Below are positions 12,001 through 17,960 of a stretch of 64,000 nt of DNA, piece by piece. The stretch is from positions 11,456,001-11,520,000 of the forward strand of contig OZ038464.1 in NCBI GenBank assembly GCA_964036295.1, written 5' to 3'. The stretch is from Plumapathes pennacea (Eukaryota > Cnidaria > Anthozoa > Antipatharia > Myriopathidae). The notes beneath the pieces are model-generated. The model was not told where the DNA came from, made no database searches, and saw nothing but the letters and a program-made list of their open reading frames with translations. Both the position numbers and the translations under genes were made by a program. Numbering within the stretch: position 1 is the stretch's first letter; each line of letters begins with the position of its first letter.

Positions 12001-15000
12001 GCACGTTCTTAGTGATCATTTGTTAAGTGTTTCAATCATTCACTCAGTGGTTTGTTGAAGCACGTTCTCACTGATTATTTTTTAAGTGTTTGAATCATTC
12101 ACTCAGTGGCTTGTTGACGCACGTTCTTAGTGATCATTTGTTAAGTGTTTGAATCATTCACTCAGTGGCTTGTTGAAGCACGTTCTTAGTGATTATTTGT
12201 TAAGTGTTTGAATCATTTATTCAGTGGCTTGTTGACGCTCGTTCTTAGTGATCATTTGTTAAGTGTTTGAATCATTCACTCAGTGGTTTGTTGAAGCACG
12301 ATCTCACTGATTATTTGTTAAGTGTTTGAATCATTCACTTAGTGGCTTGTTGACGCACGTTCTTAGTGATAATTTGTTAAATGTTTGAATCATTCACTCA
12401 GTGGTTTGTTGACGCACGATCTTAGTGATCATTTGTTAAGTGTTTGAATCATTCACTCAGTGGTTTGTTGACGCACGTTCTTAATGATCATTTGTGAAGT
12501 GTTTGAATCATTCACTCAGTGGCTTGTTGACGCACGTTCTTAGTGATTATTTGTTAAGTGTTTGAGTCATTCACTCAGTTGTTTGTTGAAGCACGATCTT
12601 AATGATTATTTGTTAAGCGTTTGAATCATTCACTCAGTGGCTTGTTGACGCACGTTCTTAGTGATCATTTGTTAAGTGTTTGAATCATTCACTGTGTGGT
12701 TTGTTGACGCACGTTCTTAATGATTATTTGTTAAGTGTTTGAATCATTCACTCCGTGGTTTGTTGGCTCGCGTTCTTAGTGGTTATTTGTTAAGTGTTTG
12801 AATCATTCACTCATGGCTTTGATTACGCGCGTTCTTGGTGAGTTTTTTGTTAAGTGTTTGAATCATTCGCTCATGGCTTTGATGACGCACGTTCTTAATG
12901 ATTATTTATTAAGTGTTTGAATCATTCAGCCAGTAATTTGTTGACGCACGTTCTTAGTGATTATTTGTTAAGTGTTTGGATCATTCACTCAATCGTTTGT
13001 TGAGGCGCGTTCTTAGTGATCATTTGTTAAGTGTTTGAATCATTCACTCAGTGGTTTGTTGAAGCACGTTCTTAGTGATTATTTGTTAAGTGTTTGAATC
13101 ATTCGCTCATGGCTTTGTTGACGCACGTTCTTACTGATTATTTGTTAAGTGTTTGTTTCATTCACTCAATCGTTTGTTGACGCGCGTTCTTAGTGAGTAT
13201 TTGTTAAGTGTTTGGATCATTCACTCAGTGGTTTGTTGACGCACGTTCTCACTGATTATTTGTTAAGTGTTTGAATCATTCATTCAGTGGTTTGTTGACG
13301 CACGTTCTCACTGATTATTTGTTAAGTGTTTGAATCATTCACTCAGTGGCTTGTTGACGCACGTTCGTAGTGATTATTTGTTAAGTGTTTGAATCATTCA
13401 CTCAGTGGTTTGTTGACGCGAGTTCTTAGTGGTTATTTGTTAAGTGTTTGAATCATTCACTCATGGCTTTGATGACACGCGTTCTTAATGATCATTTGTT
13501 AATAGTTTGAGTCAGTCACTTTTAATAGTGGTTTGTTGAGGTGCGATCTTGGTGATCATTTGTATAGTGTTGGAATGATTCACTCAATGAATGATACTGA
13601 ATCAAAGGAGCTCTGAATAAATGATCACCAGTTTACTCAGTGGCTTGTTGACGAGCGTTCTTAGTGATTATTTGTTAAGTGTTTGAATCATTCATTCATG
13701 GCTTTGATGACGCGCGTTCTTAATGATCTTTTGTTAATAGTTTGAGTCATTCACTTTTAATAGTGTTTTGTTGGCGTGCGATCTTAGTGATATTCACTCA
13801 ATGAATGATACTGAATCAAACCAACTCTGAATAAATGATCACTAATTTACTCGGTGGTTTGTTGACGAGCGCTGACGAATACATTAAAGAGAACTTGGCT
13901 TCTAATAGCAGGCATGCTCAAAAGAAAGCTTTTTTAATATAGAGATTTCCACTACATCATTCATATGTTTTCTTCTTAAAAGGCTGGGAGAATCTGTATT
14001 TCAGCTTGGGAGTGAAAGGGTTAAAAAATAAATGCCTCTTGTTGTTGCAAATGATTGTTATTCTTTACTTTTTTATAGAAAAGAAGCGGAGGCGGCGGTT
14101 GCAGCTGCTGAGAAACAAAAGGTGCGCTGCACATTTTCTGAAGAAATGATCATTTTACTGCAGTAGAGATAGAGTGGTGCAGAACCAACTAATAGGACAC
14201 AGAACTATTCTAAAACTGTCACAAAAAGTATATTTCCATTTTAATGTTTCTTGTGTCCGTTCTCAGGTGGAAGCCGCAAGAAGTGTTGCAGCACAGAATG
14301 TGCCATCCAACTTCAAAGACCTCGTACAGAAAACGGTGAGCCAGCTTGCATTCTAAAAGCCACGATGCACGCCTGAAAGTTGTTACTGGCACTTCCAATG
14401 TTCTCGTTTTGATGTAGAATTTTATCAGTTTAAGGTTTTAGCCGTTTTTGCTACACTGTTTAGCAAGACGTGCACTTTGTTGTTCCTTTGCTATTCAACT
14501 TTATTCTTTGGCTTTCAAACCGTGTTAGCCCTTACTTCTTCCCATATAGGTGTTTTTTGTGTTGGTTGTTCGTTTTCTATTTCCCAGTTTATCCGAGGAG
14601 ACGAGCATGTATTCGTTTGACATCATTTGTTCGGCCTGTTTCAACTGCTCGGGCTCCTCCAGCAAAGTTTACAGTGTAAAATCTTAAGAACAGGAGGAGA
14701 TTTGTCCTAAACATAATACAATACCCCCAAACCTGAATGTTACCAAACTTGTATGAACCAATCAAAAAGCGCCGCAAACGCAAAACCAAAGCAACCACTA
14801 TCGATAGCTATAGACCGACCATATGCCGACCATATTACCAAGCACATACCGACTATATACCGGCCACATAATCACATGCCGACCAGGTTACCGACCACAT
14901 ATCGACTACATACCGACCTTGTAATCACATGCCGACCACGTTACCGACCACATACCGACTTTGTTCTCAGGCTGAAGACAACAATGTCCTTTTCATGCCG

Positions 15001-15144
15001 ATACCAAACCGACGTCACGAAGGCAAGACGTTGTACTCTGTAGGAAAGGCGACCATCTACATAGACCGTGGCGTGGCTTTTGTTCAGTCGCAAGGCAGCT
15101 GGAAACCAGTCTCACTGCAGAACCTCATGATTCTGGCGAAATGA
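1..15144 (+). CDS. TFIP11: TFIP11 copy 1, 3' two-fifths or more of the gene, 13 exon segments, complete C-terminus
   Basis: Orthologue of the G-patch splicing factor TFIP11/Ntr1, which recruits and activates DHX15 in the nucleus to release the excised intron lariat. Exons: 1-77, 401-463, 683-800, 1347-1425, 1680-1792, 2239-2344, 2891-2985, 4042-4094, 4444-4502, 5157-5268, 14079-14121, 14267-14335, 14971-15144. All junctions are GT-AG and keep one reading frame: 1,161 nt, 386 residues plus TGA. Recognisable family blocks are [77 protein letters not shown] and the C-terminal [20 protein letters not shown]. These belong to the GCFC-type region and the conserved C-terminus. The G-patch half lies left of the window. 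A linker after TERR is shorter than in vertebrates. No inactivating change is visible in this copy. Confidence 0.95.
167..257. repeat. Foldback hairpin element in intron
   Basis: Two arms of about 35 nt, starting ctctcttttacggccg and ending cggccgtaaaa..agagag, surround a short G-rich spacer. The element could form a long hairpin. It is followed at once by a small AGCCTGT/ACAGGCT stem. The same element is in copy 2 at about 60403-60493 with two or three substitutions. It looks like a MITE or foldback unit, and no coding capacity is seen. Confidence 0.7.
401..463 (+). CDS. TFIP11: TFIP11 copy 1, exon segment b
   Basis: Encodes the [17 protein letters not shown] block of the GCFC-like region. 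The acceptor follows a pyrimidine-rich tract (ctttatctccgcacag) and the donor is AAG|GTACGT. Copy 2 lacks this pyrimidine tract. Confidence 0.95.
683..800 (+). CDS. TFIP11: TFIP11 copy 1, exon segment c
   Basis: Encodes [17 protein letters not shown] through DQLILPRLQ, a strongly conserved TFIP11 block. Acceptor ttattcag, donor CAG|GTGTGT, ends in phase 0. Confidence 0.95.
832..1239. repeat. Foldback element with about 60-bp inverted ends and a nested inverted repeat
   Basis: The left end (tttaca..gctaaaaaatg, then gttagcacggtacc) is the inexact reverse complement of the right end (ggtaccgtgctaac, then cattttttagcac). Inside, a second inverted pair at about 890-930 and 1070-1105 (ggtagcc..agaggt / acctct..ggtagcc) marks a nested element. 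A shorter inverted pair sits at 907-990. It fills most of this intron and is also present in copy 2 (about 61086-61493). Confidence 0.65.
1347..1425 (+). CDS. TFIP11: TFIP11 copy 1, exon segment d
   Basis: Encodes [20 protein letters not shown] and PWLPLI. Acceptor tatctccag, donor ATAG|GTACAA, phase 1. Confidence 0.95.
1430..1622. repeat. Coral-type MITE, family with 'gttgggagaatctgcat'
   Basis: AT-rich element of about 190 bp with the motifs tctcacca, gagaacttggctttt, tcactcatac and gttgggagaatctgcat, ending in a gagaaatggttaa-like tail. Relatives lie at 3495-3690, 4215-4415, 9770-9910, 13885-14025, 16210-16385 and 23258-23420, and at 61684-61876 in copy 2. It is non-coding. Confidence 0.6.
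1680..1792 (+). CDS. TFIP11: TFIP11 copy 1, exon segment e
   Basis: Encodes [20 protein letters not shown] then [15 protein letters not shown], near-identical in kind to vertebrate TFIP11. Acceptor gtccttcag, donor AAT|GTGAGT, phase 0. The following intron (1793-2238) shows no clear repeat. Confidence 0.95.
2239..2344 (+). CDS. TFIP11: TFIP11 copy 1, exon segment f
   Basis: Encodes [20 protein letters not shown] through [14 protein letters not shown]. Acceptor tctcacag, donor CTAG|GTAGGT, phase 1. Confidence 0.95.
2607..2725 (+). repeat. CT-rich low-complexity tract in intron
   Basis: Runs of ttctcctt/tctccttctc on the + strand, about 120 bp, interrupted by a short unique piece. The copy 2 tract (about 62848-62970) differs in length. 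The rest of this intron is AT-rich with TTA/ATT runs and no gene. Confidence 0.7.
2891..2985 (+). CDS. TFIP11: TFIP11 copy 1, exon segment g
   Basis: Encodes [20 protein letters not shown] then [11 protein letters not shown]. Acceptor tcctattag, donor CAG|GTAAGT, phase 0. Confidence 0.95.
3165..3477. mobile_element. Palindromic MITE-like element with about 75-bp inverted arms
   Basis: Arms of roughly 75 nt (about 3280-3357 and 3399-3475) begin with aagaaatatataac and meet near agtagcg/cgctact. They include the motif gtgtaatatagcctcatcta and its complement. The left 115 bp (from tataaaataactatgatac) is part of the same family, because the reverse complement of that piece and one arm recur at 21245-21500. 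Copy 2 has lost 161 bp covering the left part and 10 bp in one arm. Confidence 0.7.
3495..3690. repeat. Coral-type MITE ('ccctttaacccc .. attctcccaac' family)
   Basis: Starts ttaaccctttaacccc and contains attctcccaac, catttgagcaag, ccaaattctccatac and tctctgatgggagactga. It belongs to the family also seen at 4215-4415 and 9770-9910. The remainder of the intron to 4041 shows no other feature. Confidence 0.55.
4042..4094 (+). CDS. TFIP11: TFIP11 copy 1, exon segment h
   Basis: Encodes [17 protein letters not shown] and two bases of Trp. Acceptor ccttttttag, donor ATG|GTAGGT. The matching exon of copy 2 lies just right of the window. Confidence 0.95.
4215..4415. repeat. Coral-type MITE, same family as 3495-3690
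   Basis: Motifs actctcccaacc, catctgagcaagc, ccaagttctccatacc and tctctggtgagaaactga, ending in attaaagggttaa. About 200 bp inside the intron. Confidence 0.55.
4444..4502 (+). CDS. TFIP11: TFIP11 copy 1, exon segment i
   Basis: Encodes [19 protein letters not shown], matching the family's KWYLGWKSMF block. Acceptor aatttcag, donor AAAG|GTAAGC, phase 1. The next intron (4503-5156) holds a tandem pair of a 40-bp unit (tttccgggtacctatcggaa, at about 4636 and 4676) and no gene. Confidence 0.95.
5157..5268 (+). CDS. TFIP11: TFIP11 copy 1, exon segment j
   Basis: Encodes [20 protein letters not shown] then [16 protein letters not shown], the most conserved C-terminal TFIP11 block. Acceptor atatttcag, donor AAG|GTACGG, phase 2. 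It is followed by an 8,810-bp intron. Confidence 0.95.
5515..8558. repeat. 59-bp minisatellite, left block (about 51 units)
   Basis: A unit containing gtttgaatcattcactcag, tggtttgttgacgcac and gttcttagtgattatttg repeats at an exact 59-bp step in the first units (for example 5523, 5582, 5641, 5700). Variants (cttg/tttg, gatgacg/ttgacg, gattatt/gatcatt) are mixed. A longer variant module with cttttaatagtgg, then aatgatactgaatcaaagg and aactctgaataaatgatcac recurs every few units (near 6700, 6950, 7990, 8230). It is non-coding and lies inside a TFIP11 intron. Confidence 0.95.
8671..9050 (+). mobile_element. tRNA-derived SINE, coral type
   Basis: The head has a Pol III A box (tggctcagttgg, 8682-8693) and a B box (ggttcgaaccc, 8726-8736), then the typical coral SINE body (ctcagggtcttaaaataact). 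A hairpin (aaaagccccttgaggggagc) and a 3' end of tgtatgtatgta repeats follow. A G-run at about 8883-8904 is expanded. The cloverleaf is imperfect, so it is not a functional tRNA gene. Confidence 0.8.
9341..9609 (-). pseudogene. Exon-like fragment encoding a single-pass membrane segment
   Basis: On the minus strand an acceptor-like tttcttctattag precedes an open frame that reads to a stop at 9341, about 89 codons. It holds a Cys-rich lead ([12 protein letters not shown]), a hydrophobic stretch ([17 protein letters not shown]) and a basic tail ([20 protein letters not shown]). It resembles the last exon of a membrane protein. No other exon of such a gene is visible in the insertion, so a captured or dead fragment is likeliest. 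The family is not recognised. Confidence 0.3.
9770..9910. repeat. Coral-type MITE inside the insertion
   Basis: Shares ctttaagaagcaagtgtatga, catttgagcaag, ccaagttctctata and ggtgagaaactgg with the members at 3495 and 4215. Confidence 0.5.
10005..13872. repeat. 59-bp minisatellite, right block (about 65 units)
   Basis: Same 59-bp unit as 5515-8558, with the same longer module near 10150, 11170, 13520 and 13760. Segments near 7000-8100 and 12770-13650 share the same order of variants (for example attacgcgcgttcttggtgag, then cattcagccagta), which shows an internal segmental duplication of the array. The array ends near gacgagcgctgacg. Confidence 0.95.
13885..14025. repeat. Coral-type MITE
   Basis: Motifs gagaacttggcttcta, actacatcattcatatg, aggctgggagaatctg and gagtgaaagggttaa. 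Same family as 1430-1622. Sits between the minisatellite and the next exon. Confidence 0.55.
14079..14121 (+). CDS. TFIP11: TFIP11 copy 1, exon segment k
   Basis: Short exon encoding [14 protein letters not shown], an Ala/Lys/Glu helix that follows TERR. Acceptor ttttttatag, donor AAG|GTGCGC, phase 0. The frame joins correctly to the exon on the far side of the 8.8-kb intron. Confidence 0.9.
14267..14335 (+). CDS. TFIP11: TFIP11 copy 1, exon segment l
   Basis: Encodes [20 protein letters not shown] and QKT, matching the family's VPMNFKDL block. Acceptor gttctcag, donor ACG|GTGAGC, phase 0. Confidence 0.93.
14812..14966 (+). repeat. Degenerate 'taccgaccacata' minisatellite at the last intron's 3' end
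   Basis: About ten degenerate copies of an 11-13 bp unit (accgaccacata, gaccata, accgacta) in larger blocks with aatcacatgccgacca. It ends 4 bp before the final ttgttctcag acceptor, so it supplies the sequence where the branch point would lie. The rest of intron 14336-14970 has no gene. Confidence 0.75.
14971..15144 (+). CDS. TFIP11: TFIP11 copy 1, last coding exon with stop
   Basis: Encodes [20 protein letters not shown] then [20 protein letters not shown] and ends NLMILAK, TGA at 15142-15144. The block matches the conserved C-terminus of animal TFIP11. No AATAAA was found soon after the stop. Confidence 0.95.
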   Translation, partial: AEDNNVLFMPIPNRRHEGKTLYSVGKATIYIDRGVAFVQSQGSWKPVSLQNLMILAK

Positions 15145-15245
15145 GGCAAGGTGATATCACGTGACTTGTACAACATCAAATCGGAATCAGTCACGCGACA
15201 CGTGTGACGTCACATCAGTTCCAGTCACGTGACACATGTGACCTC
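15145..15245. promoter_or_regulatory. Cluster of CACGTG and TGACGTCA-type sites after the stop codon
   Basis: Within 100 bp are tatcacgtgac, cacgcgacacgtgtgacgtcac, gtcacgtgac and cacatgtgacctcac. These match E-box/CLEAR-like and CRE-like cores and are partly tandem (cagtcac..gacac..gtgac). A role is not shown. It could be 3'UTR, a decayed repeat or a regulatory island. Confidence 0.3.
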
Positions 15246-15731
15246 ACCAAACAAACTGAAGACCTATTTGCCTCAAACAGGCACCTGCAATGTTTATCGA
15301 AGTGACGATAGTAAGTAAACGTACTCCAAACGGGTGACTCGTCTTGAGAATTACTACCAAGAACCCCTTTATGTCATTGTTGACGAAGATTGCTCGAGTT
15401 ATTTATACTTTCTAAAAAGGTCGGCTGTTTTGCTCAGGTCTATGAGGATTGATAAAATTGATGCAACTCCTCGATACTCAAAATCCGGAGAACACTGGCC
15501 ATCACAGGAAACTAGGACTAAGTTCTTCTTTGTTGGAGTAAGAGTAGTGAATACATGTATTTAACACCAGTTTGATGCATTACGTCAAGGCCTAATCAGA
15601 AACAGTAGGAGTTTCCTCAGTTTTCCACGCAACCTTTGTGCGCCATTAAGAACATACTGATAGTTTACTGCGGTTTGTGACATTTTTTTTCTTACGCGAA
15701 GACAACTGAAGGTTGATATTACAGAACTGGT
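15246..15731. other. No gene recognised, likely 3'UTR or intergenic
   Basis: Unique-looking sequence after TFIP11 copy 1. A 76-codon open frame (15334-15564) begins without context and matches nothing I know. No clear polyadenylation signal. Confidence 0.4.
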
Positions 15732-15983
15732 CTACTGTTGTCTACTAATATCGCCCGGGTATATCCGGGACATGAATCGTGCGAAAACACTTTTCGGGGG
15801 CTCGGGTCCCGTCGGAGAGGTATCGGGCGCCAGTAGTCTTTCGCCCTCGTCGGCGTCGCTGTCGCTCGAGTACCCGACAGCAGACACGGCTTTGTTCCCG
15901 CCATTTACCGCGCACGGAGAGCGGATGTTCCACGATTCCTTTCTTCCCTTGTCAGTTTGATTGACATCATTGTACGACTGATT
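15732..15983 (-). CDS. Candidate small coding exon, acidic then basic
   Basis: On the minus strand an 84-codon frame from an ATG at 15983 contains GYSSDSDADEGERLLAP followed by PKSVFARFMSRIYPGD and a stop at 15732. The acidic Ser/Asp patch, the GC-rich codons and the amphipathic tail look more like protein than noise. A second frame (ATG at 15904, good context gtaaATGG) overlaps. No homologue is recognised and no matching exon was proven. It could be part of a minus-strand gene with the piece at 17181-17300. Confidence 0.3.
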   Translation of the reverse strand, partial: NQSYNDVNQTDKGRKESWNIRSPCAVNGGNKAVSAVGYSSDSDADEGERLLAPDTSPTGPEPPKSVFARFMSRIYPGDISRQQ

Positions 15984-16209
15984 CATCTCGCATTCATCTG
16001 CCGTTATTTTAGTTGCGCATGCCCGTCTTCTGGTCGTCTCGCACCCAACGCCCACGTTTCCTGGAGCAGCGGTCTCACCAGCAATGACTACTTGAGTCTC
16101 CTCTGTTTGGGGCTGGGGATGAGTTGTGACTTAATACGTAAAGCTACGTTTCCATTTTTTTTTTTTTTTTTTGTAATTGCGGAACTGCAGTCCCAGGAGC
16201 AATCAACTT

Positions 16210-16385
16210 CAAAATTTCTCCTTCAGTTTCTCGCCAGGGCCATGCAGCGCATACAGCAGAGCGACTTTTGATAGCTTGCTTAGATGAAAGCTGATTAAAC
16301 TATCAGTTCTCACTACATCACTCGTACATGTTCTTCTTAAAAGGTTGAGAGAATCTTCATTTTGAGCTTAAGTGAAAGGGTCAAG
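16210..16385. repeat. Coral-type MITE
   Basis: Motifs ctccttcagtttctcgcca, ctgattaaactatcagttct, actacatcactcgtac, aggttgagagaatct and agtgaaagggtcaa. Same family as 1430-1622. A poly-T run of about 20 precedes it at 16156-16173. Confidence 0.55.
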
Positions 16386-16461
16386 AAACTCTTGAACATA
16401 GCGATTCTCCCAACCAAGAGAATTAGAATACAATCAGTTTTCATTCGAGTAGGCTATCTAA

Positions 16462-16626
16462 AGGTGGTGTTACACTGGTCGATTTGCAACGACGATTTGC
16501 AGCGATACGATGTTGCGCTAAAAATCGGGCGCGTTGCAGTTTTTGAAAGCGATTCAAAAAATTGCAACACGGTTGCGTGAATTTAGAGCAAATCGGCGTT
16601 GCAAATCGACCAGTGTAACACCACCT
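16462..16626. mobile_element. MITE 1 with perfect TIRs and TAA target duplication
   Basis: Terminal repeats start aggtggtgttacactggtcg and match the other end perfectly over about 30 bp. The element is 165 bp, flanked by TAA on both sides (16459-16461 and 16627-16629). Three-base TAA duplications fit the PIF/Harbinger superfamily. No ORF. Confidence 0.8.
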
Positions 16627-16629
16627 TAA

Positions 16630-16794
16630 AGCCCTGCCCAAACGGTCTCGCAAGGCGACACAAGTTTTCGACTTGTGTTTCGTTTGCCATCGACTTGGAT
16701 TGACTCAAGTCGAGTAGCACGTGTTTTTACTGTTTGCCTACTCATCGCAAGTCTGCTGACTTGCGTCAACTTGTGAGTCCGTTTGGCCAGGGCT
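16630..16794. mobile_element. MITE 2, adjacent, TAA target duplication
   Basis: The left end agccctgcccaaacggtctc matches the reverse complement of the right end (gtttggccagggct) with about three mismatches over 25 bp. It is also 165 bp and shares the TAA at 16627-16629 with MITE 1, with a second TAA at 16795-16797. It contains short inverted tracts based on acttgcgtcaactt. A degenerate relative covers 16830-17000. Confidence 0.7.
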
Positions 16795-17180
16795 TAATGT
16801 AGCCTGCGCAACAGGCCCTTGTATGGCTTAATGCTAAGATCGCCAAACAGTACGGGAAAGTTGCACTTGCGTATTGTTTGGGCAGCCACTTGGATTGAAT
16901 TGAGTTGACTTTGGTCGAGCTAAGAAATTACATGCCAGTCAACGCAGGTTTCGCCACCCAACTCAAGTTGAGCTTGCGAGTCCGTTTGGCCCACCCATTG
17001 CCAATCCGTACGCATTCGGTTCTGGTTTCGCAAGTTTGACTTGATTTGGGGAGGGATTTGGGTCGACTGGCGAATACGTTTTTCCATAGGTTTGGCTAAG
17101 GCTTGAATGCTTCTAATTCCATTGATCGCAAAGATTTTTTTAAGACGATGTCTTAGTGGTTCTCTTTTGCTCATACTGAC

Positions 17181-17300
17181 CTGGCCTTTTTCTGATTGAC
17201 TGTACCGTTTGTACGCAAAGTATCCCAGCAACACCAGCGCCCCGAATCCAGCAAGCTCCCGTAAATATAAAATATACCCTCCTATCATTTTGCTTGTCAC
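17181..17300 (-). CDS. Candidate first exon with one membrane helix
   Basis: From an ATG at 17300 the minus strand reads MTSKMIGGYILYLRELAGFG, a hydrophobic run (ALVLLGYFAY) and KRYSQSEKGQ, then meets a strong donor CAG|GTCAGT at 17181/17180. It looks like a short N-terminal exon of a membrane-anchored protein. The reading frame stays open to 16920 but enters MITE-like sequence there, which supports splicing at 17180. No partner exon is proven and no homologue is recognised. Confidence 0.35.
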
Positions 17301-17575
17301 ATCGCTGTTACTACTGTCAAAACCTGGTGAATCCGTTATTTTTTTCCGTTCAGTTATTTTTGACGCGTCACGAGCGTTTTCACCGCCAACTTATTGACCC
17401 CAGTGCGTCAGCGTTCATTGATCATTACAGCGTGCGCGCGCGCATTTCATTCCCATACCTCCCCAATCTTGCTGCATGCTAGAGACTGGCGAAAGGATAT
17501 GACGCCATTCGACGCCGCCATCCGCGCGGGCCGCAGTGTAAACACCGGCCAATTTAAATTGCCACTCTGTCAAAA

Positions 17576-17942
17576 ATGGTTTCTAAAAAATGTAAAGTTT
17601 GCGGTTGCCGGTCCTCTTCTCGTTGGTTTAATGTTTCGAGTTTCCTTGGAAGAGCAAGGATATTTATGCGCTTCGTGTCGTCGAGCCCTTGGTCGATGGA
17701 AAGAGGCCGGCAAGAAAAGCCGTCATATGGTCGAGTCAAAGGGTAAAGCAGGCATAAAGAAGTGCAACCTGGCAAAAAGAATTCGGCAAGACTGGCTGAC
17801 CAGCCAAAAAGTAACCAGTCCAGAAGAACCGTGGCCTTTCTGGTGTCTTCCGGCTGACGTTGTAAATAGTGGAGCGGATATGTGCAGAATTTGGGCCGAA
17901 TTGTTCACTTTCACACATGAGCCGCGGTCAGCGGTTGCTTAG
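17576..17942 (+). pseudogene. Possible Cys-rich (zinc-ribbon-like) ORF broken by a frameshift
   Basis: An ATG at 17576 starts MVSKKCKVCGC, a zinc-finger-like lead. After about 25 codons the sense appears to pass to another frame, which carries EEQGYLCASCRRALGRWKEA and runs to a stop at 17942. The two CxxC pairs 30-40 residues apart suggest one zinc-binding protein interrupted near 17635-17650. Upstream sequence is GC-richer and may be a shared promoter with the minus-strand exon at 17300. The 3' end overlaps the start of a Helitron copy. No family assigned. Confidence 0.3.
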
Positions 17943-17960
17943 CGTATTATTATATAGAGA
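17917..17960 (-). mobile_element. Helitron unit C, 5' end only
   Basis: Reading the minus strand from 17960, TCTCTATATAATAATACGC is a typical Helitron 5' terminus. It abuts the CTAG end of unit B with no gap. About 44 bp match the other units, up to the catgtgt end of a CA-repeat. Beyond that the left extent of unit C is unknown. Confidence 0.55.

Noticed and set aside
5515..13872. CRISPR-like array in the 59-bp repeat
   Set aside because: The whole 59-bp unit is repeated, with no repeat/spacer division.
15334..15564. 76-codon frame after TFIP11 copy 1
   Set aside because: No good start, no splice sites, no recognised motif. Length is within chance for this sequence.
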